A stretch of DNA of 64,000 nucleotides from contig CADCIH010000015.1 in assembly GCA_902801465.1 (NCBI GenBank), positions 29,566 to 93,565 on the forward strand. The letters are read 5' to 3'. Below, piece by piece: positions 33,974-42,479 of this stretch. The notes below the pieces were generated by a model. That model did no database searches and had not been told where the DNA came from. It saw only the letters and a list, made by a program, of their open reading frames with translations. Both the position numbers and the translations under genes were made by a program. How positions within the stretch are numbered: the first letter of the stretch is position 1; each line of letters opens with the position of its first letter. The DNA is from an uncultured Bacteroidia bacterium. Its GTDB lineage: Bacteria; Bacteroidota; Bacteroidia; Bacteroidales; F082.

Positions 33974-34486
33974 ATGTTGAAATACATCAGTGATAAAACC
34001 CATTATGCCGAAGTCCTTGCCCGTGTCCCCAAAGTGAAAAGAAGCATTTGGATTGGCACCGCCGACATCAAAGACCTCTATGTCAAAGTCGGCTCTCAGA
34101 TGAAGCCTTTCCTTGCTGTCTTGGCGCAACTTATCAAAAAAGGTGTCGAAGTTCGGCTCATTCATGCCAAGGAACCTGGCCCAGCCTTCCGCGAAGACTT
34201 CGACAAATACCCGGCTTTGTTCGATGGTCTTGAAAGGGCGCTCTGTCCGAGGGTACACTTCAAGATCTTGGTCTTCGACGGCCAGATGGCCTACATCGGC
34301 AGCGCAAACCTCACTGGGGCTGGCATCGGAATGAAAGGAGAAGGCACCCGCAACTTCGAGGCGGGCATCCTTACCGACAACCCCGAATTGGTTGAGCAAG
34401 CCATGAACCAATTCGATGCCGTATGGATAGGCAAACATTGCGCCCGCTGCAAACGGAAAGCCTTTTGCGGTGACCCGATTGCATGA
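33974..34486 (+). CDS. Phospholipase D-superfamily nuclease (single HKD motif)
   Basis: A 170-residue protein. One HKD motif, VHFKILVFDGQMAYIGSANLTGAG with His95, Lys97 and Asp102, and a following GEGTRNFEAGIL typical of Nuc/BfiI-like PLD nucleases, which act as dimers to build the active site. The N-terminal half (KRSIWIGTADIKDLYV, LIKKGVEVRLIHA) is the usual beta-alpha part. The tail CARCKRKAFC has CxxC...C, a possible zinc site. A DNA- or RNA-cleaving role is likely; with the RavA-ViaA set upstream it is a candidate effector. It has its own promoter and no signal peptide. Confidence 0.8.
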   Translation: MLKYISDKTHYAEVLARVPKVKRSIWIGTADIKDLYVKVGSQMKPFLAVLAQLIKKGVEVRLIHAKEPGPAFREDFDKYPALFDGLERALCPRVHFKILVFDGQMAYIGSANLTGAGIGMKGEGTRNFEAGILTDNPELVEQAMNQFDAVWIGKHCARCKRKAFCGDPIA

Positions 34487-34515
34487 TTTTTTGAAAAAAA
34501 CACACAATCCTTTTG

Positions 34516-34554
34516 GCCTGTGCAACTAATTGGCACAGGCTTCATTTTTCTTTG
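34516..34554 (+). promoter_or_regulatory. Palindromic operator/promoter, copy 2 (AAA gene)
   Basis: GCCTGTGC (34516-34523) and GCACAGGC (34533-34540), then 14 bases ending in TTTCTTTG (34547-34554). The AAA gene starts at 34596. The same sequence could also terminate the PLD transcript. Confidence 0.7.
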
Positions 34555-34595
34555 CAGCATCAAAGCAAAAAAAATCATTTAAAAAAAGGATTGCC

Positions 34596-36254
34596 ATGGA
34601 AACCAAGAAAAAAACGACCCCAAAAATGGACTTATTATCTGCTGTGGAAAAAGTAGTAGAACTTTCAAAAGGCTCTCACCTTGATACTGACTTCTTCAAA
34701 AAAGCAGCACGACCCATAAAATTCATCGCTGATAAGCTTGAACTTACCAAGGAACAAAGCGTGATGATGGCTCTTTTCATTGACAATAGCAGCGATACGA
34801 GTATCAGAATTAGCGATTTCGCCGAAAAGCTCGAATGTAGCACCACTCGTATCTTACGTTTTATGAAAGATGTCGATGAGCTGGCAAATAGAGGGTTGGT
34901 TTATTCCTGCCGTGAACGAAAGGGTATAACCTATCGGGTACCATTGGAAGTAATCGAGGCTTTCAAACAAAACGAAAAATACACACCGAGCATGCACACT
35001 GGATTGTCTTGTTCAGACTTATTCAGCGTAATTTCAGAAATCATGGATATGCGTGATGACAATGAATTAAGCACAGAAACAGCAACAACAATGCTACAAT
35101 CTTTGCTTGAAAACAACAAACAATTGCTCTTCGTACAAAAGTTGAAGAGTTTCAAGTTTTGGGAAGAAGACGAATTGCTGCTGCTTATTTTTTCGCATCT
35201 GTTTGTCAATAACAATGACGACAATATCGGCTTTCACGACCTTAGCTTCTTTTACGACCGCAGACACAGATGGAATTCAATCAAAAGTTCCCTTGCCAAC
35301 AATACAAACAACTTATTGGAAACAAAGATGATCGAATACAACAACGACAACGGCTTTGTAAACAATGAGTCGTTTAGAATGACCTGGCAGGCTAAAGAGC
35401 AACTGTTTTCCGAACTCAACCTTGCTTCAATGAACCAAGAAAACGACAGAAAGAACGTCATCAAGTATGAAGGGATTGTTGAGAAACAGCTCTTCTATGA
35501 TAAAGAAGTGGAGTCACAGGTTAAGGATTTATGCCAATTGTTAGAAGAGTCGCATTATCGTGATATTTGCAGTCGTTTAGAAGCTAAAGGTCAACGGACA
35601 GGATTCACTTGTTTGTTCTACGGTGCTCCTGGAACAGGCAAAACCGAAACCGTGCTGCAATTAGCGCGTCAGACGGGTCGCGATATCATGCAGGTCAACA
35701 TTTCGGAAGTCAAGAGTATGTGGGTTGGCGAAAGCGAAAAGAACATCAAAGAGATCTTCGACAAGTACCGTACAAAGGTTGAGAAATCTACCGTTGCGCC
35801 CATTTTGCTTTTCAACGAAGCTGATGGTATCATAGGCAAACGTCAGGAAGGAGCGGAGCGTGCCGTTGACAAGATGGAAAACTCCATCCAGAACATCATA
35901 CTTCAGGAGATGGAAAACCTTAAAGGCATTCTCATAGCCACCACCAACCTTGCTCAAAATATGGACAAAGCCTTTGAGCGTCGCTTCCTTTACAAAATCA
36001 AGTTCGTCAAACCTTCTTTGGAAGCTCGAATGCAAATCTGGCGTGCCATGCTCCCCGAGCTTCAAGACAGCGTCATCAAAGCTTTGGCCGAGAAATACAA
36101 TTTCAGCGGAGGCCAAATCGAAAATGTTTCCCGGCATTACGCCATCGACACAGTCTTACATGGTGAAAGTGCGGATTCTTTGGAAAATCTTTTAGCACAT
36201 TGCGACGGCGAACGCATAGAGCAGGCTGAATGTCGCAAAATTGGCTTTAGATAA
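34596..36254 (+). CDS. AAA+ ATPase with N-terminal winged-helix-like region
   Basis: A 552-residue protein starting at the ATG of 34596 after a purine-rich RBS. Residues 40-120 look like a winged helix (DTSIRISDFAEKLECSTTRILRFMKDVDELANRGLVYSCRERKGITYRV). A helical middle follows. The AAA+ core has Walker A GAPGTGKT (343-350), NISEVKSMWVGESEKNIKEIFDKY, Walker B ILLFNEADGII with Asn407 where Asp is usual, NIILQEMENLKGILIATTN (sensor 1) and AFERRFLYKIKF (Arg finger). This layout is known from Bacteroidota AAA proteins of unknown role. The Walker B change keeps the Glu and occurs in other members I recall, so activity is still plausible. Confidence 0.85.
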   Translation: METKKKTTPKMDLLSAVEKVVELSKGSHLDTDFFKKAARPIKFIADKLELTKEQSVMMALFIDNSSDTSIRISDFAEKLECSTTRILRFMKDVDELANRGLVYSCRERKGITYRVPLEVIEAFKQNEKYTPSMHTGLSCSDLFSVISEIMDMRDDNELSTETATTMLQSLLENNKQLLFVQKLKSFKFWEEDELLLLIFSHLFVNNNDDNIGFHDLSFFYDRRHRWNSIKSSLANNTNNLLETKMIEYNNDNGFVNNESFRMTWQAKEQLFSELNLASMNQENDRKNVIKYEGIVEKQLFYDKEVESQVKDLCQLLEESHYRDICSRLEAKGQRTGFTCLFYGAPGTGKTETVLQLARQTGRDIMQVNISEVKSMWVGESEKNIKEIFDKYRTKVEKSTVAPILLFNEADGIIGKRQEGAERAVDKMENSIQNIILQEMENLKGILIATTNLAQNMDKAFERRFLYKIKFVKPSLEARMQIWRAMLPELQDSVIKALAEKYNFSGGQIENVSRHYAIDTVLHGESADSLENLLAHCDGERIEQAECRKIGFR

Positions 36255-36284
36255 TACCACAGAAACAATATAGAGATTTTTCAA

Positions 36285-36323
36285 GCCTGTGCTTCATATC
36301 GGCGCAGGCTTCCTTTTTCTTTG
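36285..36323 (+). promoter_or_regulatory. Palindromic operator/promoter, copy 3
   Basis: GCCTGTGC (36285-36292) and GCGCAGGC (36302-36309), one mismatch, then 14 bases ending TTTCTTTG (36316-36323). A second, plain -7 box (TATTTTTG, about 36,353) lies nearer the ATG at 36409. Confidence 0.65.
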
Positions 36324-36408
36324 CTTCAAAATAAAACAGAATGTTTTTTGACTATTTTTGCAGCAAGTACTGAGATACAAGATTAAAGTTCAACAAAAAC
36401 ATAATATT

Positions 36409-36750
36409 ATGCCACAGCTAATTAACTACGGTAAAGAGATGCTTAGAATCTCTCCAAAAGGAATTGAGTACTCCACCAATAGTGGACGCTCATGGATTTC
36501 ACGTTACACTGGTTCCTCATGCGGAACATTCATTGACCTTTTGCCATACGGCAGCGAGCTACTTGCCATAACCTCAAAAGGCATTTACTATTCCACCAAT
36601 GAAGGCCGTTCGTGGATTTCACGATACACAGGATCTTCATGCGGAGTGTTTCAAAACCTCGCCGATGGAGGAAAAGAACTCCTTGCCAACACCAACAAGG
36701 GCTTGTACTATTCTACCAATAGCGGAAGGTCGTGGATTAAGAGAAGATAA
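36409..36750 (+). CDS. Mini-protein of three Asp-box/BNR-like repeats (113 aa)
   Basis: The 113 residues are almost entirely three copies of a unit of about 38 residues with YSTNSGRSWISRYTGSSCG as core: (I/L)LxISxKGIEYSTNSGRSWISRYTGSSCG, then ITSKGIYYSTNEGRSWISRYTGSSCG, then NTNKGLYYSTNSGRSWIKRR. StNxGrSW is an Asp-box-like (BNR) beta-hairpin found in propellers of sialidases and VPS10. Three blades are too few for a closed propeller, so it would need to oligomerise. No signal peptide. It is followed after 21 bases by the membrane protein gene, so the pair may be one operon. Function unknown. Confidence 0.7.
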   Translation: MPQLINYGKEMLRISPKGIEYSTNSGRSWISRYTGSSCGTFIDLLPYGSELLAITSKGIYYSTNEGRSWISRYTGSSCGVFQNLADGGKELLANTNKGLYYSTNSGRSWIKRR

Positions 36751-36771
36751 ACCTCAAAAACAGTTACAATC

Positions 36772-38184
36772 ATGAGTAAATTCAAATCTTTTTACGGCGA
36801 AAACAAGACCTTTGTTCGTTTGCTTATCGGCTGCTTACTCCTACTGGCTTTGTTTGTTGGTGTGGCAACACTATCCGGGTCATGGCCCGGGTCTGATGCT
36901 TCTGCACAAATACTCTCTGCTTTGGCTGGAGCTGTTGTGGCTGCCATCATCACACTATTCCTCCTTCTTGGTCAGACATCAAGCGAAGAAAAAAAGGAAC
37001 GCAACACAAAGGTTTTTGAGGAAAAACTTCAAATCTACCAAGATTTTTTGCATTGTCTCTATGATGTCATCAAAGATGGCAAAGTTACCAAAGAGGAAGC
37101 AATTCAATTGGAATTTCAGACATCATATATCACCATGCATACCGATAGTGATAGGATTAAGGAAATTGCTAAACAAGTAAAAACCATTGTGGACAGTTTA
37201 AATGATGAGGGTATTCCTTCAGATACAGCAAGTGCTGCTGAAAAAGAGGCAAGAAAAAATGATGTTTTGATGGAAAATCTGTTTGGGATTGTCAATGAAT
37301 TTAAGAAAGAGCTCTACCAAACAGTTCCTACTGAAAAAGACGACCTTAACAGAAAGGAGTCTATTAAATGCTTTAGCTCAATAATCGAAGCAGTAGAAGT
37401 GGAAAAAACCGAAAAAGAGTCTAATATCTCTGCAACTGAAACCCCTTCCGACTTGAAACAAAACCTCGTTGATTTTACTGCTGAACTGCTTAAACGTTTA
37501 TCGTTAAATGAAGAGATTTGGAAAATTGATACAGGTGACATGGATGGTGGAATTTATCTCAATATTGCTAAAAAGGGTAATGAAGAAGGCACTAGGATTA
37601 TCTTCAGCCATGAAGATAATGGAGAGCATTATTTCCAAATCCATTTGGAGTCTGGTGACACCCATGAAATATACAAGCACATGAAATGGCGTTTTGGCGG
37701 TCGTCAAAACAAATGGAGTTGGTGGAAGTATTTGGATGTTTACATGAGGAACCTTACATCATTAGAAGAAATAAAAAGCCGAAATTGGGATTCTATTATG
37801 GCCAACATTTCCAAAAATCTGAAAGATTTAGTTGTCTATGTGGAAACTTTAGAGAAAATCCAAAATGAGATTTATCAGCCAGCACCAAAGGGAAAGGCTA
37901 ATGTATGGCTTTATTACGAAAAATGCGTTGCTTTTGATTACGAGAAGACACTGAATGAGGATAGATTGTTCATGGATGTTGAACTCAATGAAAAGGGCTA
38001 TTCGATCACTTTAGGTAACCGCGACAATGACAAACAAAAACTGCTTTCTAGGCTGAATGGCATAAATGTTTTTGGCAATTTGACAGAGTCCTTTTTACAG
38101 GATGGCCGTTATGCCGCCTACACCGAACTATCAGCCTCAGAAGCCGTTGCAAAGATAAATGAGATAGACAGCAAAATCTCATAG
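36772..38184 (+). CDS. Two-helix membrane protein of unknown function
   Basis: A 470-residue protein. Two hydrophobic segments close to the N-terminus (about 15-35, FVRLLIGCLLLLALFVGVATL, and about 43-66, AQILSALAGAVVAAIITLFLLLG) would leave the long C-terminal part in the cytoplasm. That part is charged and largely helical up to residue 240, with repeated Lys/Glu (coiled-coil-like). The last 200 residues alternate Trp-rich strands (HMKWRFGGRQNKWSWWKYLDVYMRNL). No family is recognised. The arrangement of paired membrane helices followed by a large soluble domain is common for membrane-tethered conflict proteins, which is inference from context only. Confidence 0.65.
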   Translation: MSKFKSFYGENKTFVRLLIGCLLLLALFVGVATLSGSWPGSDASAQILSALAGAVVAAIITLFLLLGQTSSEEKKERNTKVFEEKLQIYQDFLHCLYDVIKDGKVTKEEAIQLEFQTSYITMHTDSDRIKEIAKQVKTIVDSLNDEGIPSDTASAAEKEARKNDVLMENLFGIVNEFKKELYQTVPTEKDDLNRKESIKCFSSIIEAVEVEKTEKESNISATETPSDLKQNLVDFTAELLKRLSLNEEIWKIDTGDMDGGIYLNIAKKGNEEGTRIIFSHEDNGEHYFQIHLESGDTHEIYKHMKWRFGGRQNKWSWWKYLDVYMRNLTSLEEIKSRNWDSIMANISKNLKDLVVYVETLEKIQNEIYQPAPKGKANVWLYYEKCVAFDYEKTLNEDRLFMDVELNEKGYSITLGNRDNDKQKLLSRLNGINVFGNLTESFLQDGRYAAYTELSASEAVAKINEIDSKIS

Positions 38185-38217
38185 GCTTCGCTCGGATTTA
38201 TATATCGTTTTTTTTCA

Positions 38218-38256
38218 GCCTGTGCTCTCATTCGGCACAGGCTTTCTTTTTCTTTG
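38218..38256 (+). promoter_or_regulatory. Palindromic operator/promoter, copy 4
   Basis: GCCTGTGC (38218-38225) and GCACAGGC (38235-38242), then 14 bases ending TTTCTTTG (38249-38256). The next start codon is 38282. Confidence 0.7.
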
Positions 38257-38281
38257 CGCTCTAATCCTAAATCAAAGCATT

Positions 38282-38497
38282 ATGAGTAAAGTATTTAAAG
38301 TATGGCCCAAAAGGGTCAAAAGAGCAAACGGCACGGTTCTTACACCAGAAATGGTTATCGTTGTCACTACCAAAATCCATGTTTCCAACCCCTTCAGCAA
38401 TGGTGCCCAGGAAATCAAGGACACCTACATGCGAATCTACCAGTTCGACTACAAGAAAGCCAACTGCTATCAGTCTGATTTCAATTATGAGGCGTAA
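38282..38497 (+). CDS. Small basic protein, 71 aa, unknown
   Basis: ATG at 38282 lies 26 bases after the -7 box of operator copy 4. The product MSKVFKVWPKRVKRANGTVLTPEMVIVVTT... is basic at the N-terminus and Tyr-rich at the C-terminus (DTYMRIYQFDYKKANCYQSDFNYEA). No family is recognised, but the placement directly behind a shared promoter suggests a real gene. It could be a small regulator or an antitoxin-like partner of the DUF262 genes that follow; that is a guess. Confidence 0.55.
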   Translation: MSKVFKVWPKRVKRANGTVLTPEMVIVVTTKIHVSNPFSNGAQEIKDTYMRIYQFDYKKANCYQSDFNYEA

Positions 38498-38509
38498 GAC
38501 TGATTTGTT

Positions 38510-38540
38510 TTTGTCATCATGTAGAAAACTCGTAGTTTTG
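38510..38540 (+). promoter_or_regulatory. Promoter of the DUF262 gene pair
   Basis: TTTG at 38510-38513, 19-base spacer, TAGTTTTG at 38533-38540; ATG at 38572. A perfect consensus promoter without the palindrome, so the DUF262 pair can also be expressed independently. Confidence 0.7.
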
Positions 38541-38571
38541 CAAAATTATAATCATATATAAACAAAGCAAA

Positions 38572-40245
38572 ATGAATGAAAACGCCACAATCACTTTAAG
38601 GCAGTTTTTAGCAAAAGGAAAAACTTTCGTAATTCCTAACTACCAGAGAGGCTATGTGTGGGGCAAATCAAGAGGCTCTGAGAAGGATTCCGTTAAATAT
38701 CTGCTTGAAAGCATTGAGAATAGTATAGTTAATAACACAGAATTATTTCTGCAAGGTGTAACAGTCACCGAAATGGATGATAGTATCATCCTAATTGACG
38801 GTCAGCAAAGAACTACGTTTTTTTATCTACTGCTGACATGCTTAAACTATCAAAATCCCTTTGATCTGAATTATCCCATCAGAAAAGAATCAGACACTTT
38901 CCTTAAATCTCTAAAAGGCTTAAACCAAACAGAGTTACGTGAAATATGCAAAGAAAACCAAGAAGAGGAGTATCAGGATATTTTTTATTTCAAAAAGACT
39001 ATTAGAGAAATCCTTGACAAAGCATCAAGCTGGAATATGAACAAAATTCTTGATCAAGTTAAGTTTCTCTACATTGATATTGCAGCCGAAAAAGCAACTT
39101 TGGTCTTCTCAATGATGAATGGTAGTAAGGCCGACATGAAAACAGAAGAAATCATCAAAGCCGAAATGCTTAGGTTGGTATCTTCCGATAAAGAAACGGC
39201 AAACAGCCAACAAGAGTCCGAAGCCATACATTGGGAACAAAATCTGTTAAGGAGCAAATATGCACGAGAATGGGATAAATGGCTTTATTGGTGGAATCGT
39301 GAAGAGGTCACCGAGTTTTATCACACCGGAAAAAGCATTATGGGTCTTCTGGTTAAAACCTACTTAAAATCAAAAGGCGGTTCGATTCCCAAAGAAGGAA
39401 GATATTTTGAACAATTCAGAGATAAGCTTTTGCGCGGTGAAAACAACGAAATACTATCTAAAAATGTATTTTACGACCTGCGCCATTTACAGAAAAAATT
39501 CGAGGATGTGTTCAATGACAGCCGTCTTTATAATACGATAGGCGCAATACTCACTCTACACAACAGCGAAGACAGGGAACGTTTTGTTCAATGGTACTTT
39601 ACAACCGATGATCCAAAAGACTTAGACAGATATTACAAGCTAATCTTTTTAGGTTTGACGCACACCGTTATTCTCGCGAAGGACACCGAAGAACAAGTTG
39701 AAACCGCCAAAGAACAGATGTTGCAAGCCATCAGCAGTGACAATCTTTATAATGAAAATTCCATCTATGCCTTTATGCAACTTTTAAGACGTAACATTGA
39801 GGAAGACACCAAATTGCATAGAAAGTTCATTTTCAATATTTGGCAAGAAAAGTCACTTGAACATATTTACCCAAAGTCGAAGTTTTACAAGGTTGTAAAA
39901 GGCACAGGGGAAACACCAAGATATATTAGGGGAGATGGCAACGAAATTTCAGAAAACGAAATTAGTGACCTAATAAACGAATCAGCTTTTCAAGGACAAG
40001 GCAATGAACATTGTATTGGAAACCTTGTGTTGCTCTACAAAAATGAAAATTCAGGATTCGGCGCGAAATCCTTTGATGACAAAAAATCCATCTATTTTAA
40101 TGTTGATGTAGAAAAGCCTTTCAAAAGCCGTCATCTGTTACATACGATTTCCGTTTTTGCAAATAAAGAGTGGGGAGTTAAGCAGATTGTAGAGAACAAA
40201 AAACAATTCATAACCGAAATCAAAAACTACTATGGAATACAATAG
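38572..40245 (+). CDS. DUF262 + DUF1524 (GmrSD-type) protein
   Basis: A 557-residue protein. The N-terminal DUF262 domain shows VIPNYQRGYVWG (20-31) and LIDGQQRTTFFYLL (74-87), the ParB/sulfiredoxin-like NTPase motif of GmrS. The C-terminal DUF1524 domain shows an HNH-type nuclease: SLEHIYPKSK (His431), HCIGNLVLLYKNEN (Asn483, Asn491) and FGAKSFDDKK. GmrSD and relatives (BrxU, SspE) cut modified phage DNA in an NTP-dependent way. The full motif set suggests an active nuclease. Its last 14 bases overlap the second DUF262 gene. It is the most likely nucleic-acid-cleaving effector of the island besides PLD. Confidence 0.88.
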   Translation: MNENATITLRQFLAKGKTFVIPNYQRGYVWGKSRGSEKDSVKYLLESIENSIVNNTELFLQGVTVTEMDDSIILIDGQQRTTFFYLLLTCLNYQNPFDLNYPIRKESDTFLKSLKGLNQTELREICKENQEEEYQDIFYFKKTIREILDKASSWNMNKILDQVKFLYIDIAAEKATLVFSMMNGSKADMKTEEIIKAEMLRLVSSDKETANSQQESEAIHWEQNLLRSKYAREWDKWLYWWNREEVTEFYHTGKSIMGLLVKTYLKSKGGSIPKEGRYFEQFRDKLLRGENNEILSKNVFYDLRHLQKKFEDVFNDSRLYNTIGAILTLHNSEDRERFVQWYFTTDDPKDLDRYYKLIFLGLTHTVILAKDTEEQVETAKEQMLQAISSDNLYNENSIYAFMQLLRRNIEEDTKLHRKFIFNIWQEKSLEHIYPKSKFYKVVKGTGETPRYIRGDGNEISENEISDLINESAFQGQGNEHCIGNLVLLYKNENSGFGAKSFDDKKSIYFNVDVEKPFKSRHLLHTISVFANKEWGVKQIVENKKQFITEIKNYYGIQ

Positions 40246-42400
40246 CTTAATTACTGGCAAGTCATACAAATTGACAGATTTGTTCTCAAAAGACAACAAG
40301 ATTATCATTCCCGACTTGCAGCGTGACTACTGCTGGGGAACTACTAATGACAAAGACGGGAATAATCTAGTTGCTAAATTCTTTGATAGCCTGTATGAAA
40401 ACAAAGATAAGGAACTGAATTTGGGTCTTCTTTACGGCTACGAGGCTCCGCTTGGCCATATACAACTTTGTGACGGCCAGCAACGAATTACCACATTATT
40501 TCTTCTACTTGGAATGCTCAACAAGAATACTGATGACTTATTTAGGCGTTTATTGATTTCGGAATCTGAAGAAAATGATGACTGGGAACCTTATTTGCAA
40601 TATGCTATTCGTGAAAGCTCTTTGTATTTCTTAAGCGATTTGACGCGATTCTTTTTCATCGAGAATAAAGCAATGAAAGTTGATGAAATCAAAACTCAGC
40701 CATGGTATTTCAAAGATTATGATCTCGATCCAAGCATCCAAAGCATGATTATGGCGATGAAAACCATTGAGCAAAAGACTGTTGGGATTGATTGTAAGAG
40801 TTTTGGTATCCATATTGCTGAACAGTTAAACTTCCTATACTATAACATGGGCAACCGCAGCAAGGGAGAAGAGACCTTTGTGGTCATCAACACCACTGGA
40901 GAGCCGTTGTCATCGACCGAAAATTTAAAGCCTCTACTAATAAGTAAGCAACCAATCGAAAAACAAAAAGAATGCGCTCAAAAATGGGAACGGTGGGAAC
41001 ATTTCTTCTGGAAGAACAGAGGTAAAAACGACACCGCTGACAATGGTTTGAAAGAGTTCTTTAGATGGGTAATGCTTCTACAACAACCTTCAAACACCGA
41101 AGACTTCAAACGCATTCAAAGCGACGGTAACTATAAGTTTGATGTCAATATTCCATTCGATGTTATTGATACCTATTTTCAAATTGTATCAGAAAAACTC
41201 TTTTCTCGTGATAGTGCCATCTTTCCTAACAATAAGCAATGGCTTGCACCTGACATCGATGGTAACACTCAAATCGTTTGGTTCAGACTTGTACCTATGA
41301 TAGAATATCTTTACCGTTTTAAAGATGCTTCTGCAAGAGAAGTTTGGCGTGTTAGAATGTTTTTCAGAAATCTTTCAAAAGTACCAAGAGTAGAAAGCGA
41401 TTTGTACAACAGAGACATCAAAAGACTTGGTAAGGTTTTGCCCGATGCAATCCGAATCGCAAAAGAAATGCCTTCCAAAGACATTTGTTCCATTCTACAG
41501 ATGGAAAATGTTTCAACTACAATAATTTCTGAAGAGGTGAAATTAAAGTTGGAGATTTATTCTCATGCCTCCAATAGAGATGCTATAGAAGAGTCCTTCT
41601 GGAAAGAAGAGGAATCTAATATCTGGAGTGGTGAAATTATGCCAATGATTTCTTGGGCATCCGAGGACAATTCTTTTGATTACAACTTCTTTGAATCATA
41701 CCGGGCCAAGTTTAACAAAGTGTTCCATGATGTTTTGGAATACAATGAACTTGATATTACCCGTCGCGCTTTATTAACATGTGGATTGAAAGATTACCCT
41801 CGTATTTTCAATGGTTACACAAATTATTCTTTCGCTTGGGAGTATACAGATTGGAAGGCTCTGATAAACGACAATGTTGCCAAATTCAAATCCTTTCTTG
41901 ATGCATTGGATATAGATAACATCTACAAAGCTCAAGAGGAAATGATTGCAGTTAATCCTTCAAGCAAAGACTACGATGAATTTGTAAAAATACCTGAATT
42001 ATTACGGTATTGCACCAAAAAGAATATCCAATGGTGGGGCGATGAATTAGGCTGGGTGCTTATTAGCCAAGGTACAGCGAGAACTTTCGTTAATCTTAAA
42101 ACTTATCGCCTATATCTTGACTTAAAAGAGAAAAGCAACATGGTGCATGTTTGGGAGAAAGATCAATCATGCGTATTTGTGCAGCCAAAATCCGACGATT
42201 GGACAATTGATGCATGGCATCAAGGTAATGATAAATATGCCGTCAATCTTTTCCGTAGACATAATAAAACAGAGAATACCTTTGAAGAAATTCCTGGTGA
42301 ATTTAGTTTGTTGTGGAACGGTGAACGATATGAGAAAAAAGACATGACGAAAGACCATGCCATTGAATTGGTTTTAGCATTGATTGCAAAACTATCTTGA
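40232..42400 (+). CDS. Second DUF262 protein, longer and without HNH motif
   Basis: A 722-residue protein starting 14 bases inside the preceding gene. DUF262 motifs are present: IIIPDLQRDYCWG (25-36) and LCDGQQRITTLFLLLG (79-94), then NMGNRSKGEETFVVINTTGEPLSSTENLKPLLI (the conserved N-terminal helix/Asn segment). The C-terminal 450 residues show no DUF1524 HxxP...GN motif; they are Trp-rich (WWGDELGWVLI, FAWEYTDWKALI) and unassigned. As the two DUF262 proteins are translationally coupled, the second may sense or regulate the first. The C-terminal region may recognise DNA or a phage product. Confidence 0.8.
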   Translation: MEYNSLITGKSYKLTDLFSKDNKIIIPDLQRDYCWGTTNDKDGNNLVAKFFDSLYENKDKELNLGLLYGYEAPLGHIQLCDGQQRITTLFLLLGMLNKNTDDLFRRLLISESEENDDWEPYLQYAIRESSLYFLSDLTRFFFIENKAMKVDEIKTQPWYFKDYDLDPSIQSMIMAMKTIEQKTVGIDCKSFGIHIAEQLNFLYYNMGNRSKGEETFVVINTTGEPLSSTENLKPLLISKQPIEKQKECAQKWERWEHFFWKNRGKNDTADNGLKEFFRWVMLLQQPSNTEDFKRIQSDGNYKFDVNIPFDVIDTYFQIVSEKLFSRDSAIFPNNKQWLAPDIDGNTQIVWFRLVPMIEYLYRFKDASAREVWRVRMFFRNLSKVPRVESDLYNRDIKRLGKVLPDAIRIAKEMPSKDICSILQMENVSTTIISEEVKLKLEIYSHASNRDAIEESFWKEEESNIWSGEIMPMISWASEDNSFDYNFFESYRAKFNKVFHDVLEYNELDITRRALLTCGLKDYPRIFNGYTNYSFAWEYTDWKALINDNVAKFKSFLDALDIDNIYKAQEEMIAVNPSSKDYDEFVKIPELLRYCTKKNIQWWGDELGWVLISQGTARTFVNLKTYRLYLDLKEKSNMVHVWEKDQSCVFVQPKSDDWTIDAWHQGNDKYAVNLFRRHNKTENTFEEIPGEFSLLWNGERYEKKDMTKDHAIELVLALIAKLS

Positions 42401-42419
42401 TTTATTACTTAACAATCAA

Positions 42420-42458
42420 GCCTGTGCCTCAATTCGGCACAGGCTTTTTGTATCTTTG
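42420..42458 (+). promoter_or_regulatory. Palindromic operator/promoter, copy 5 (WYL gene)
   Basis: GCCTGTGC (42420-42427) and GCACAGGC (42437-42444), then 14 bases ending in a perfect TATCTTTG (42451-42458). WYL ATG at 42480. This copy has the best -7 box and places the palindrome over the -33 to -7 spacer, as expected of an autorepressor site. Confidence 0.75.
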
Positions 42459-42479
42459 CCACATCAAAACGCAATTGCC

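Noticed and set aside
30374-42458. Reading the five GCCTGTGC hairpins only as terminators
   Set aside because: Copy 1 has no upstream gene closely in front of it, and the distance to the -7 box is constant at 14 bases; termination may be a second function but does not explain the geometry.
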